From the NCBI GenBank assembly GCA_020354125.1, contig CP070643.1, forward strand, positions 2,836,372-2,900,371: DNA of 64,000 bases, given 5' to 3'. The notes beneath the pieces are model-generated. The model saw only the letters and a list, made by a program, of their open reading frames with translations. It searched no databases and was not told where the DNA came from. The translations under genes and the position numbers were made by a program. The DNA comes from Betaproteobacteria bacterium (GTDB taxonomy: Bacteria > Pseudomonadota > Gammaproteobacteria > Burkholderiales > Eutrophovitaceae). This document shows, piece after piece, positions 36,501 through 45,062 of this stretch (its first letter is position 1; every line of letters starts with the position of its first letter).

Positions 36501-36932
36501 GCGCGCTTGCGCCAGTGTCGTGGGGCCATCGGTGCCAGGCAGAACCGGCACCTCGCACTGTTCGGCGAGCGCGCGTGCGCGTCCCTTGTCGCCGAACGCC
36601 TCGAGGACTTCCGGCGTGGGGCCGACGAACAGCAGCCCTGCCGATTCACAACTGCGGGCGAACTCGGCGTTTTCGCTGAGGAATCCATAGCCGGGGTGAA
36701 TCGCGTCGCAGTTCGCCTCGCGTGCGACATCGATGATTTGCGCCGCATCGAGGTAAGCGGCGGGGCCGGTACCTCTCAGCCGATGCGCCACATCCGCTTT
36801 GGTGACATGATCGGACTGTGCGTCATCTTCCGAATAGATTGCATGGGAGCGCAGGTTCGCTTCGGCAGCGCTGCGCGCGATACGAATTGCGATTTCGCCG
36901 CGATTGGCGATCAGTAGATGCTCGAGTTTCAT
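33540..36932 (-). CDS. Single-chain biotin-dependent acyl-CoA carboxylase (BC-BCCP-CT)
   Basis: A 1130-residue enzyme combining all functions. Biotin carboxylase covers about 1-450 (IANRGEIAIRI, HPGYGFLSENAEFA, IKAIAGGGGRGM, FIEANARLQVEHTVTE). The biotinyl domain is at about 520-595, with the biotin Lys K559 in EAMKMEH. The carboxyltransferase fills about 620-1120 (GGGGRPGD, GRCFAGNA, SLCDTPGNMVGPDAE). ACC and PCC of most bacteria are split over several chains. It probably carboxylates a short acyl-CoA such as acetyl- or propionyl-CoA; substrate is not readable. The following CoA-transferase gene starts upstream with a 35-bp gap, so the two form an operon. Confidence 0.9.
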   Translation of the reverse strand: MKLEHLLIANRGEIAIRIARSAAEANLRSHAIYSEDDAQSDHVTKADVAHRLRGTGPAAYLDAAQIIDVAREANCDAIHPGYGFLSENAEFARSCESAGLLFVGPTPEVLEAFGDKGRARALAEQCEVPVLPGTDGPTTLAQARKFLTSLGRGGAIMIKAIAGGGGRGMRQVLEASELESAFERCSSEAKQAFGNGDVYIETLFPKARHIEVQVLGDGSGDVAHLWERECSLQRNRQKLVEIAPAPGLSSKLRERLIDAALRMARAVKLRNLATFEFLVEQEAGDQSEFAFIEANARLQVEHTVTEEVTAVDLVRTQFDIAAGRTLKDMGLFDGEIPSMHGIAMQVRINAETMSANGMVRPAAGTLDAFDPPAGPGVRVDTCGHGGFRVNPRFDSLLAKVIVHVAPGHVNTEGQLRTVAAKARRALSEFRISGVSSNREFLLNLISSADFLSGHWYTGLIENNLATLCTPTDHPRLYGELIDASAPAAASAVIDSVDPLAVLSHGKRDIGAAAQMEEAPLAEGLRAIAATISGTIVSIDVSVGDTIRRGQQVAVMEAMKMEHVIVSPVAGVVEDVRGIQNQTLLEGAALLTVNVAEDQSDLVESLQALDLDSIRPDLAELQQRRALTLDAARPDAVEKRRKLGFRTARENVADLCDPDSFYEYGAFTIAAQRSRRTMEDLIKRTPADGLVMGVGRVNGALFPDVDARCMVMAYDYTVLAGTQGHKNHEKKDRFFELAAEWRLPVIAFAEGGGGRPGDTDILTSGWLNIKAFTLLAKLSGLVPLVGVVSGRCFAGNAVVAGCCDVIIATERTSLGMGGPAMIEGGGLGVYHPDEVGPTSVQRRNGVIDVVVADEAEAVQVAKKYISYFQGPVKEWSCADQRELRHVVPENRLRVYDVRRAIHLIADTGSVLELRRDFGTAMITAFIRIEGRPMGLIANNAMVLGGAIDSDAADKAARFLQLCDAYDLPVLSLCDTPGNMVGPDAEREALVRHCCRLYVIGANMTVPIFSVVLRKAYGLGSQGMVGGSFHLPMFSVAWPTGEFGPMNLEGSVKLGFRKELEAIEDPQKRKEKFENMVAEAYERGKALSTATLFEIDDVIDPADTRAWVTAGLRSLPPRQTRADKKRACVDTW

Positions 36933-36967
36933 CGTTTTGCAGCTATATGTGAGTTAACTGAGTAAGG

Positions 36968-38200
36968 TCAGATGATTTTGTCTTTGCGAAGCTGCGCTAT
37001 CTGCGCGTCATTCATGTTCAGCCATCCGTTGAGAATTTCGTCGCTGTGCTGGCCGAGCAGTGGCGGTGGATGGCGTAGCTGCATCGGAGAATCAGCAAAC
37101 TTGACCGAGAAGCCCTGCATCGGAACCGTACCGACCCTCGGATGCTGCATGCGAATGATCTGTCCACGATGTTCGAGATGTTCGTCTTCGATGAGATCCG
37201 AAACGGACGCGACTTTTGCTGACGGAACGCCGTTGTCCCTGAGCGCTGCCAGCAATTCTTCGGTGCCCAGCGATTTGGTCCAGGCAGTGATGAGCTCTTC
37301 GAGCTCGTCAACGTTGTGCATCCGAGCTTGATTTTTTTCGTAGCGCGGATCTTCGGCGAGCCCGGACCTTCCCATAGCCTTGGCCAATCCGCGGAACATG
37401 ACATCGCTGGCGCACACCAGGTGCACCCAGTCACCGTCGCGGGTCGGAAAGGTATTGGACGGCGCGGCATATCGGTCGCGATTGCCGTGGCGCGTCATGG
37501 AACGGCCATGCAGCACCTGTTCCGGAATCGCCGTCATCAGCATTGACAGCGCAGAATCCATCAACGCAACGTCTACTACCTGTCCCTCGCCGCTGCGTTC
37601 ACGGGCTTGCAACGCACCGAGCGTGCCGATCGTTGCGTACATTCCGGTCGAGTAATCCACCACGTAGGTACCCGCCATGGTTGGGTGACTGTCCGGGTCG
37701 CCGGTAATCTCCATCAGCCCGCTCATGGTTTGGCCGATGACATCGAAACAGGGCTTATTGGATAGCGGGCCGCTTTGCCCAAAGCCGGAAATGCGCGTCA
37801 CGACCAGTCTTGGGTTGAGTGTCTTCAACGTCTCCTCGTCGAAGCCCATCTTTTCCAGGGTGCCGGGAACGAAATTCTCAACGAGTACGTCCGCTTCGCG
37901 CAGCAGATCGCGCATTAACTGCTTGCCTTGATCCGATCTCAGATCGAGAGTCAGGCTGCGCTTGTTGCGATTGAAGACCATGGTGTAGAGGCTCTCGCCG
38001 TCAACAAAGGGTCCATACGAGCGGCTGTTCTCGCCGCGCCCCGGCGGCTCGACTTTGATGACGTCTGCACCCATGTCGCCGAGCAGCATCGCGCAGTACG
38101 GTCCGGCGATAAAGCGCGACACATCAACCACGCGAAGACCGTCCAGCGCGCCCGCTGGAGACTTCTTCGTCGGTTGATCAGCGAGGTGGCGTTGCGACAT
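36968..38200 (-). CDS. Family III CoA-transferase (CaiB/BaiF)
   Basis: A 410-residue protein with the class III signatures LRVVDVSRFIAGPYCAMLLGDMGADVIKVEPPGRGENSR, SGFGQSGPLSNKPCFDVIGQTMSGLM and the likely catalytic Asp in VVDYSTGMYAT. The C-terminus LLGQHSDEILNGWLNMNDAQIAQLRKDKII is typical. These enzymes move CoA between carboxylic acids. Being first in an operon with the carboxylase, it probably activates an acid that feeds that enzyme or takes its product. It resembles the CoA-transferase at 59222-60460 but is not a close copy. Confidence 0.88.
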   Translation of the reverse strand: MSQRHLADQPTKKSPAGALDGLRVVDVSRFIAGPYCAMLLGDMGADVIKVEPPGRGENSRSYGPFVDGESLYTMVFNRNKRSLTLDLRSDQGKQLMRDLLREADVLVENFVPGTLEKMGFDEETLKTLNPRLVVTRISGFGQSGPLSNKPCFDVIGQTMSGLMEITGDPDSHPTMAGTYVVDYSTGMYATIGTLGALQARERSGEGQVVDVALMDSALSMLMTAIPEQVLHGRSMTRHGNRDRYAAPSNTFPTRDGDWVHLVCASDVMFRGLAKAMGRSGLAEDPRYEKNQARMHNVDELEELITAWTKSLGTEELLAALRDNGVPSAKVASVSDLIEDEHLEHRGQIIRMQHPRVGTVPMQGFSVKFADSPMQLRHPPPLLGQHSDEILNGWLNMNDAQIAQLRKDKII

Positions 38201-38473
38201 TTGGATTCCCTGTTCTTACTTTTAGGATGTTTGTGACTGGATTGTTTTCGAAGACCGTTTGATCGAGGCAGTTGCCCAAGAATAACCGCACCGCCTGCAT
38301 GGCGGAATAAATATACATGTCATGAGTCTAGTGCGCGCGATGACAGGTGTCATCCTCGTGCCGGGATAACGAACACAATGCTCGGCCGCTTCCGGAGATT
38401 TTTCATCAGTAGCTAGCCGGGCCGATGCGGTATACAGTTAGCGAAAACATCCTGCGTTCTGGAGGAGAACACA

Positions 38474-39583
38474 ATGTGCCAACTCTGTATCCACGCACGC
38501 CATTGGCGGTTCGGCGGCACGAATATTCGAACCATCCGCCAGTTCAACACCAAATCACCTGTGAGATCCGTGGGCCGTGAGGCAGGGAGTGGATCGCCGT
38601 CGCAAGCGGGCGACCCGGCGGTCATCGGCTCCGGCAAGTACCGTTACCGGGTTCTCGAAGGCTGGGGCGAGTTGCCGCCCGGCATGTCGTTTTATGAAGC
38701 CACCGCGGTGTGCGTCGATAGCAAAGACAACGTATACGTGTTCAACCGCGGCGCGCATCCGGTCATCGTGTTTGACCGCGATGGTAACTTCCTGCGTTCG
38801 TGGGGTGAGGACATCGGTTTCACGCGCGCCCACGGTGCTTCGGTCGGGCCTGATGATCTGCTATACCTCACTGATGACCAGGGGCACGCTGTGCGCCAGT
38901 GCACCACTGAGGGCAAGGTGTTAATGACCATTGGTATGCCCGACAAACCGGCCCCGCGCTTCAGCGGCGACCCGTTTAACCTCTGCACCCACACCGCGTT
39001 GTCTCCGCGTGGCGATATCTATGTTTCCGACGGTTATCACAACGCACGCGTGCACAAGTACTCGCCCGACGGAAAGCTGTTGTTGTCGTGGGGCGAGCCA
39101 GGGACCGCGCCGGGACAGTTCTGCCTGGTGCATAACATTGCCTGCGACGATGAGGGTTGGGTTTACGTTGCCGACCGCGAGAATCACCGCGTGCAGGTCT
39201 TCGATGGCAACGGCAAATACCATGACCAATGGAACGACCTGGCGCGGCCTTGTGGCTTGTTCGTCAGCCGCGGCGCGAATCCGCTGGGGATCATTGGCGA
39301 ACTGGCGCCAGATAACGTCGCCACTTTTTCGCGCGACGTACCGAATCTTGGCCCGCGGGTCACCATTGTTGACGCAAGGAAAGGTGAGATTCTGGCCTAC
39401 GTCGGCACCCAGCCATTGGGCGAAGGGCCGGGCCAGTTCATTGCGCCGCACGGCATTGCGCTGGACTCGCACGGTGACATCTATGTCGCGGAAGTGTCGG
39501 CGACGTTCTGGAAAGGCACGTTTGGAAGCAAACCCGATCATGAGTTGCGCTCCCTTCAGAAGCTCATTCGCGTCAACGACTGA
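38474..39583 (+). CDS. NHL-repeat beta-propeller protein (amidating-lyase-like)
   Basis: A 369-residue protein with GGAGGA upstream of its ATG. From about residue 70 NHL repeats are evident: ATAVCVDSKDNVYVFNRGAHPVIVFDRDGNFLRSWG, HGASVGPDDLLYLTDDQGHAVRQ, GDIYVSDGYHNARVHKYSPDGKLLLSWG, IACDDEGWVYVADRENHRVQVFDGNG. This is the layout of peptidyl-alpha-hydroxyglycine amidating-lyase-like proteins in bacteria. No signal peptide is visible, so it is probably cytoplasmic. Function unknown; the propeller may be scaffolding or a lyase. Confidence 0.75.
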   Translation: MCQLCIHARHWRFGGTNIRTIRQFNTKSPVRSVGREAGSGSPSQAGDPAVIGSGKYRYRVLEGWGELPPGMSFYEATAVCVDSKDNVYVFNRGAHPVIVFDRDGNFLRSWGEDIGFTRAHGASVGPDDLLYLTDDQGHAVRQCTTEGKVLMTIGMPDKPAPRFSGDPFNLCTHTALSPRGDIYVSDGYHNARVHKYSPDGKLLLSWGEPGTAPGQFCLVHNIACDDEGWVYVADRENHRVQVFDGNGKYHDQWNDLARPCGLFVSRGANPLGIIGELAPDNVATFSRDVPNLGPRVTIVDARKGEILAYVGTQPLGEGPGQFIAPHGIALDSHGDIYVAEVSATFWKGTFGSKPDHELRSLQKLIRVND

Positions 39584-39652
39584 AGTCTCGACACCCGGTC
39601 AGTGTGGTTCGAGTCGCGTCGTAGTAAAACTGGTGCTGGCAATACCGCGTCG

Positions 39653-40739
39653 TTACGTGTTGTGTTTTTGATTAACCAACTTTTTCCTGTCGGGCGGTGA
39701 GAACAAGCTGGCGTTTCCACCGACTGCGGCGGTATTGATGGTCACAGTGCGTTCCGTAACGAATCGCTGCAGATAGTACGGTCCCCCCGCTTTGGGGCCT
39801 GTTCCCGAAAGACTTTCACCGCCGAATGGTTGCACACCAATGGTTGCACACCAATGGTTGCCCCGGTCATGGTTCGATTGACGTGGATATTACCCACGTG
39901 GGCGCGCTGTTGAATGTAGCGCGCCGTCTCGTCGACGCGGCTGTGGATACCCAATGTGAGACCATAACCGGTGTTGTTGATGGCGCTAATGACATCATCC
40001 AGTTGGTTGGACGCATAGCGGATGACGTGCCGTACCGGACCGAAAACTTCCCGGTCGAGTTGCGCGAGACTCTTAAGCTCGTAGGCGCGAGGCGCGAAGA
40101 ACGTGCCGTGCTCGGTCTCCGGCGCCAGCGGTGTTTGAAAAATCAGCTTGGCCTCTTGCTGCATTCGCGCCGCATGCTCCTCGAGCATGCCTCTGGCCTG
40201 CTCGTCTATGACCGGACCGACATCGGTCGAGAGCAGCGCTGATCTGCCCTTAGGAAATCGCCAACGGGAAATTCCACGGACTAATGCAAACGAACGGACC
40301 GCGACCGTGCATGCCGAGCTGGTTGCGCTCGCCAGTCGGTCCGGGTAACTGGATGTCTGCCAAAATGTGCCGCGCGCTGGCTGCATAGTAGCGGCAGAAA
40401 TCGCTGGCCTCGCGCCAGCTTGTCGCCAATCAATTTGTCAGCGGTGTCCGCATCCGGGATACGCAACAGTGCCTCGGCCAGGCACATCAGGATGACACCT
40501 TCCTCGGAAGAAAGGTCATATTCGTGCATGAATGCGTCGAGGCCCTCGCGGGTCTGGCTCTGCTCGCGTACAGCGATCACCAGATCGCCGGCGCGCTTGG
40601 CTATCTGCGAGTTTGCCTCTGCATCGACTTCGGCATCAGGCAACAGCGCTTGCGCCGTTGTTCTTTCATCGGCGATGAACGCCGCACCGATAGCAGCGCG
40701 TAATGGACTCGGAACAGGGGGAGTGCCTGCAAAGATCAT
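39653..40739 (-). pseudogene. putA: Decayed putA (proline dehydrogenase / P5C dehydrogenase)
   Basis: The minus strand holds ordered fragments of PutA in different frames. First come EEGVILMCLAEALLRIPDADTADKLIGDKLA (40739 to about 40400), then the P5CDH start ERNQLGMHGRGPFVCISPWNFP in another frame. Next are LSTDVGPVIDEQARGML, REVFGPVRHVIRYASNQLDDVI, TGYGLTLGIHSR and NIHVNRTMTGATIGVQP, and last FGGESLSGTGPKAGGPYYLQRF. Most of the proline-dehydrogenase domain and the catalytic Glu/Cys part of P5CDH are absent, so large internal deletions occurred. A 14-bp duplication at 39826-39861 causes the last frameshift. PutA is normally over 1000 residues. Confidence 0.85.
39826..39861. repeat. 14-bp tandem duplication breaking putA
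   Basis: Two full units of ATGGTTGCACACCA plus part of a third. Removing one unit restores the PutA reading ATIGVQPFGGES on the minus strand; with both units the frame is lost. Confidence 0.9.
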
Positions 40740-40986
40740 GTTGCTCCTATGGCAGGCTGACGCGTTCAGTGCGATTGGACTGCCAAGCTCCTGATTATCA
40801 CCAAGGATCGTTTAGCGAGTACCAAAAATCAATCGAAGGTCGCCTAAAGCGGTCGTGCTCGCAGCGACTTCGCAGGAGCACCTGGTAAACCGGGTTGAGT
40901 AAGACGGGGGTAACACTGTATCGGGGCACACCTCGCACGTTACCCGGTGCACCTCATCAAGCTTGGGTGTGCGAGAGACCGGCATC

Positions 40987-41320
40987 TCAGCTCCGCGGTT
41001 TGGCGCCCAAGGCGAAGATTTCCTGCAGATACACCTGTATCAAATTGCCACGACGGACATCAAGATCGATGATCTTTGCGCCGATGCCAACCTTGCTGAC
41101 GCGTACGACCTCAATTGTGCAGTCGAGCACTTTGCTTCGGAAAAAGCTCACAGAAGAATTGTAGCTTCTGGCCAACCTCTATTTCTTCGGAACAGATGAT
41201 CAACACGCCAGTGTCACTCATGTCCCGCAACATGCAGGGGACAAAGTTGCCGTCGATTGCCAGCCAACCTTTATTCGAGACCTCGAGACGCAATTCGGCG
41301 CGCAGGTCTTTTCTGGTCAT
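40987..41320 (-). pseudogene. PilZ-domain-like protein, frameshifted copy
   Basis: The first frame (41320 down) reads MTRKDLRAELRLEV, DMSDTGVLIICSEE, QKLQFFCELFPKQ, then runs off. The rest continues in another frame as VLDCTIEVVRVSKVGIGAKIIDLDVRRGNLIQVYLQEIF. Omitting one A from the CAAAG at the junction (a T of the run 41131-41133 on the + strand) rejoins the two parts and aligns end to end with the intact neighbour at 41453-41785. One extra base is therefore the whole lesion. It may be real decay or a sequence error. Confidence 0.75.
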
Positions 41321-41452
41321 GCCCTTTTCTATTAATCTAGCAAACAGCGTCGATCAATCGAGGATGAGAGATCGGATATGCTAGCCATGAGCGAATGTTT
41401 AGGCGCGCTGCTGGGTATGGTTTTGCTATCGGAGTTGGGTCGGCCGGCGGCG

Positions 41453-41785
41453 CTAAACCCAACGTTTGACTGTACCGGTGAAATGTTCCTGCAAGATCAA
41501 TTGAATCAGCTTGGAACCCGCTTCATCGATTTCGATAATCTTCGCGCCGATACCGTTCTCGCCGACGTGCACGATCTCGATCACACACTCGAGCGCCTGA
41601 TCGGGAAAAAGCTCGCACCTGAACTGGAGCGTCTGCCCGATGATTAGAGGCCGGGCACACATAATCAGAAGGCCGCTGTCACTCATGTCCTGTACGACAC
41701 AAGGAAAACTGCCTTCACCGGCGCTCAGTGCACCCTTTCGGGCGACGGCGGCCCGCAACTCGGCTCGCAACTCTTTGTGTGGCAT
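41453..41785 (-). CDS. Small PilZ-domain-like protein
   Basis: A 110-residue protein: MPHKELRAELRAAV, FPCVVQDMSDSGLLIMCARPLIIGQTLQFRCELFPDQALECVIEIVHVGENGIGAKIIEIDEAGSKLIQLILQEHF. The D-S-xx-G-L motif and hydrophobic strands fit a PilZ-type beta barrel, but the classical RxxxR c-di-GMP site is not obvious (only RAELRAA near the start). It forms a tandem pair with the frameshifted copy downstream. c-di-GMP binding is possible but not shown. Confidence 0.65.
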   Translation of the reverse strand: MPHKELRAELRAAVARKGALSAGEGSFPCVVQDMSDSGLLIMCARPLIIGQTLQFRCELFPDQALECVIEIVHVGENGIGAKIIEIDEAGSKLIQLILQEHFTGTVKRWV

Positions 41786-42108
41786 GGATCAATCTCCCGG
41801 TAGGAGTCGATAATGATACCTTAAGCCATGCACGTTTCATGCGCGGAAGCTGGCGGCGCTGCCCGATATTGGGCTTTCTGAGCGGGGAACCCGGCTGCGC
41901 CAGAGAGCGTCTTAGAGTCGTTCTCGTGTGACTCGAGTTACCGGTCCGCGAGGTTTGTGTATTTGTGCGCTTCTGTAGTGATATTTCTGTAACAAGAGTG
42001 CGGCGCAATGGCGGTCTGCCGACCGGGACGGAGTGGCTGTCGAATGATTCAGCCCGGATTGCATAGTGTTCGAATCGGTATTGTTGGCTACATAAAGTGG
42101 AGAAGCAG
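41786..42108. other. Intergenic region, probable promoter of the molybdenum hydroxylase operon
   Basis: Between the PilZ-like gene (minus) and the 2Fe-2S subunit gene (plus). No gene or clear repeat seen. A GGAGAA ribosome site precedes the ATG at 42109. Confidence 0.5.
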
Positions 42109-42561
42109 ATGACATCTCTTGATGTGAACGGAAAACAGGTCACAGTGGACGTCGAAAAAGACATGCCGCTGTTATGGGTATTACGCGATGAGTTAGGGCT
42201 GACGGGCACCAAGTATGGCTGCGGGGTCGCGGCATGCGGTGCCTGTACCGTGCTGATCGATGGCCAGCCGGTGCGCTCGTGCGTGATACCGGCCTCCTCT
42301 CTGGGCGGTAAGAAAATTACCACCATCGAGGCACTATCAGCGGATGGCAAAACGCATCCGGTGCAGAAGGCCTGGGTGCAACTGCAGGTACCGCAATGCG
42401 GCTATTGTCAAAGCGGCATGATCATGGCGGCCGCCGCGCTGCTGGACCGGAACAAACAGCCTACTGATGCCGACATCAATGCTGCGATGACCAACCTGTG
42501 CCGTTGCGGCACCTACGCCCGTGTGCGTGAGGCGATCCAGGTCGCCGCACGATCGATCTGA
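42109..42561 (+). CDS. 2Fe-2S subunit of a molybdenum hydroxylase (IorA-like)
   Basis: A 150-residue protein. The plant-type ferredoxin half has Cys at 38, 43, 46 and 58 ([23 protein letters not shown]). The helical half carries the second cluster in QCGYCQSGM and [15 protein letters not shown]. It passes electrons from the Mo-pterin subunit encoded 10 bp downstream. Two-subunit enzymes of this type, with no FAD subunit, resemble isoquinoline 1-oxidoreductase or aldehyde dehydrogenases that hand electrons to cytochromes. The substrate is not readable. Confidence 0.9.
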   Translation: MTSLDVNGKQVTVDVEKDMPLLWVLRDELGLTGTKYGCGVAACGACTVLIDGQPVRSCVIPASSLGGKKITTIEALSADGKTHPVQKAWVQLQVPQCGYCQSGMIMAAAALLDRNKQPTDADINAAMTNLCRCGTYARVREAIQVAARSI

Positions 42562-42571
42562 GGAGGCTGCC

Positions 42572-44746
42572 ATGACAATAGGCCTTATGAAAAATAGCCT
42601 CGAGAACACCAGCCGCCGTGATTTCCTCGTGAAATCCGCGGCGACCTCCGGCGCGCTCGCCATTGGATTCACTTTGCCGGGCCTGGCCAACGGGGCCCCT
42701 GCCCCGGACTACGGATCGGAAGTGACCCATTGGGTGGTGATTCAGCCGGATGACACGGTGGTGATCCGTATTGCCCGGTCCGAACTCGGACAGGGTTCGT
42801 TCACCGGTCTCGCTCAACTTGTCGCAGAGGAACTGCAGTGTGACTGGAGCAAGGTGCAGCCGGTATATGCGGACGTCAATATGCACATCAAGCGCAATCG
42901 CATCTTCAAGAGCATGTCCACCGGCGGCAGCCGCAGCATCCGCGACTCGCAGGAATACATTCGTAAAGCCGGTGCCGCCGCACGGCAGATGCTGGTAGCC
43001 GCCGCCGCCCGCGATTGGGGTGTGCCTGCCGCGGAGTGCCGCGCGCAAGACAGCGTCATCAGTCATGCTTCGGGAAAGCGCACCACGTACGGCAAAGTCG
43101 CTGCAGCGGCGTCGACCATGGAAATTCCGACCGACATCGCCCTCAAGTCGCCTGGCGAGTGGAAAATCGCCGGGACTTCACCGGCGCGCTTCGATATTCC
43201 GGCGAAGACCAATGGCAGCCAGATCTATGCCTCCGACGTACGTCTGCCCGGGATGTTGTTTGCCTCGGTTACGCGAAGCCCGGTCTTCGGGGCGAAGTTG
43301 AATTCCTATGACGAGTCGAAAGCCATGGCGATGCGTGGCGTCAAGCAGGTAGTCGCCGATGAAGATTGGGTTGCTGTGGTCGCTGATAATTGGTGGCGCG
43401 CCAACAAGGCGCTGCTTGCCATGCCAATCGAGTGGGACAAGAGCGAGCATGATTACGTTTCCAGCGAGTCGATCATGCAATTCCTGCGCACCGGTATCGA
43501 TGCCGATGATGTGCCAGTAGCGCGAGAAGACGGTGACGTCGGAGCCGCTTTTGCCAACGCGGCAAAAGTGCTCGAGGCAGAATATCACTCCGGCTTCCTC
43601 AATCACGCCACCATGGAGCCGCAGAATGCTACTGCGTTGTACACCGACGATCGACTGGAAGTCTGGTGTGGAACGCAAAACGGTGAAACCACTGCTGCGG
43701 CTGCTTCGGAGACTTCGGGAATGCCGCTGGAAAACGTTATCGTGCACAAGATGCATGCCGGTGGTGGTTTTGGCCGGCGAGTCTTTCATCAGGACTACAC
43801 CAAGCAGGCCGTGAAAATTGCCATGGCGATGCCGGGTACTCCGGTCCGGTTGCAATGGTCGCGCGAGGAAGACATGCGACAGGGGCGCTACCGTCCGATA
43901 TCCCTGGTGAAACTGCGCGGCGCGCTTGATAAAGACGGCAACTGGACTGGCTGGCACGTGCGCCAGGCCGATCAATCGATCATCCTCACGGTGCGCCCGA
44001 GCATGATCAAGGATGGTATCGATCCGATCAACACACGTTGCTTCCGTGACAATCCCTATGCGGTGCCGGCGTTCCTGAATGAATATGCGTTACGCAACCC
44101 GCATGTGCCGCCGGGCTTCTGTCGCGCCGTGGCGCACACCAATAACCCTTTCTACCGCGAGTGCTTTATCGACGAGTTGGCGCATGCGGCGGGTAAGGAT
44201 CCATATCAATTCCGCCGGCCATTCTTACAGGGGACCATGGATCTGCCGCTGCTCGATGCAGTTGCTGAGGCGATCGGCTGGGGCACGCCGGCCGCTGCGG
44301 GCGTGCATCGCGGAATTGCAGTGGTCGACTCGTATGGCAGTTTTACTGCGGCGGCAGTCGAACTTTCGGTTGAGAACGGCAAGGAAATTGATGTCAAGCG
44401 CGTCGTGATCGCGATTGATCCTGGTCACGTCGTTCATCCCGATGCGGTCAAGGCACAGATGGAAGGCGGTGTGATCTGGGGGCTTTCGTTCATCATGAAC
44501 GAAGAGATCACCATTGAGAATGGTCGGGTCGCGCAGGGTAATTTCACCGATTACCCTGTGCTCAAGCTCGCCCATACGCCGCAGATCGAGACCATCATCA
44601 TGCCGAGCGGTGGATTCTGGGGCGGTGTCGGCGAACCGCCGATCGGGGCGGTGATTCCGGCCATCGGCAATGCGCTATTCGAGGCCACCGGTGAGCGGGT
44701 GCGCTCGATGCCGCTGAACAAGTTGGGATATAGCTATAAATCGTAA
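42572..44746 (+). CDS. Molybdopterin-binding subunit (IorB-like aldehyde oxidase/xanthine dehydrogenase family)
   Basis: A 724-residue protein with a Tat signal (SRRDFLVKSAATSGALAIGF), so it acts in the periplasm. Mo-pterin family motifs include ARSELGQGSFTGLAQLVAEEL, MSTGGSRSIRDS, MEPQNATAL, MHAGGGFGRRVFHQDYTKQAV, PPGFCRAVAHTNNPFY and the active-site region GGFWGGVGEPPIGAVIPAIGNA with its catalytic-type Glu. AGGAGG precedes the ATG at 42572. Partner of the 2Fe-2S subunit. Oxidises an aldehyde or N-heterocycle by hydroxylation; which one is unknown. Confidence 0.9.
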   Translation: MTIGLMKNSLENTSRRDFLVKSAATSGALAIGFTLPGLANGAPAPDYGSEVTHWVVIQPDDTVVIRIARSELGQGSFTGLAQLVAEELQCDWSKVQPVYADVNMHIKRNRIFKSMSTGGSRSIRDSQEYIRKAGAAARQMLVAAAARDWGVPAAECRAQDSVISHASGKRTTYGKVAAAASTMEIPTDIALKSPGEWKIAGTSPARFDIPAKTNGSQIYASDVRLPGMLFASVTRSPVFGAKLNSYDESKAMAMRGVKQVVADEDWVAVVADNWWRANKALLAMPIEWDKSEHDYVSSESIMQFLRTGIDADDVPVAREDGDVGAAFANAAKVLEAEYHSGFLNHATMEPQNATALYTDDRLEVWCGTQNGETTAAAASETSGMPLENVIVHKMHAGGGFGRRVFHQDYTKQAVKIAMAMPGTPVRLQWSREEDMRQGRYRPISLVKLRGALDKDGNWTGWHVRQADQSIILTVRPSMIKDGIDPINTRCFRDNPYAVPAFLNEYALRNPHVPPGFCRAVAHTNNPFYRECFIDELAHAAGKDPYQFRRPFLQGTMDLPLLDAVAEAIGWGTPAAAGVHRGIAVVDSYGSFTAAAVELSVENGKEIDVKRVVIAIDPGHVVHPDAVKAQMEGGVIWGLSFIMNEEITIENGRVAQGNFTDYPVLKLAHTPQIETIIMPSGGFWGGVGEPPIGAVIPAIGNALFEATGERVRSMPLNKLGYSYKS

Positions 44747-45062
44747 GGGCGGAAAAGCGACTGCGCGACCCGATTGCCGCGTCGCGTGTTCGCTTACACC
44801 TCGTTTGTTGATGGACTGTTTAGCTCCGACGTCAAGTTCGTGTCACTTACGTGAGTCTTCACTGAAACAACAATGCGAGTTTTTGCTAAAACTCGAAGAG
44901 CCTTTTGGCTGCGACATAACATGGGCTTTGCCCATGTGAGTCTTCGCCGCAACTCGCTACGCTCGTTGCCTAGTCGCGCACATGGTTCTGTCAAAAATGG
45001 CGGCTCCTTGCACTCGAGCCGCTCGCCATGCTTTTCTTGGCAGCATGAGAGATTACGAAGGG
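44747..45062. other. Intergenic region with dispersed repeat copy A
   Basis: Between the molybdenum subunit stop and the soxY start. Most of it is copy A of the inverted dispersed repeat (about 44826-45027). No gene seen. Confidence 0.6.
44826..45027 (+). repeat. Dispersed repeat copy A
   Basis: About 200 bp matching, in inverted orientation, the element at 55891-56070. Shared blocks include TTTTGGCTGCGACATAAC, GGGCTTTGCCCATGTGAG, TCTTCGCCGCAACTCGCTA and GGCGGCTCCTTGCACTCG. It contains a CATGGGC/GCCCATG hairpin. Copy A has a few extra bases near 44880. It ends about 35 bp before the soxY start, so it may carry or displace regulatory sequence. Confidence 0.8.
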
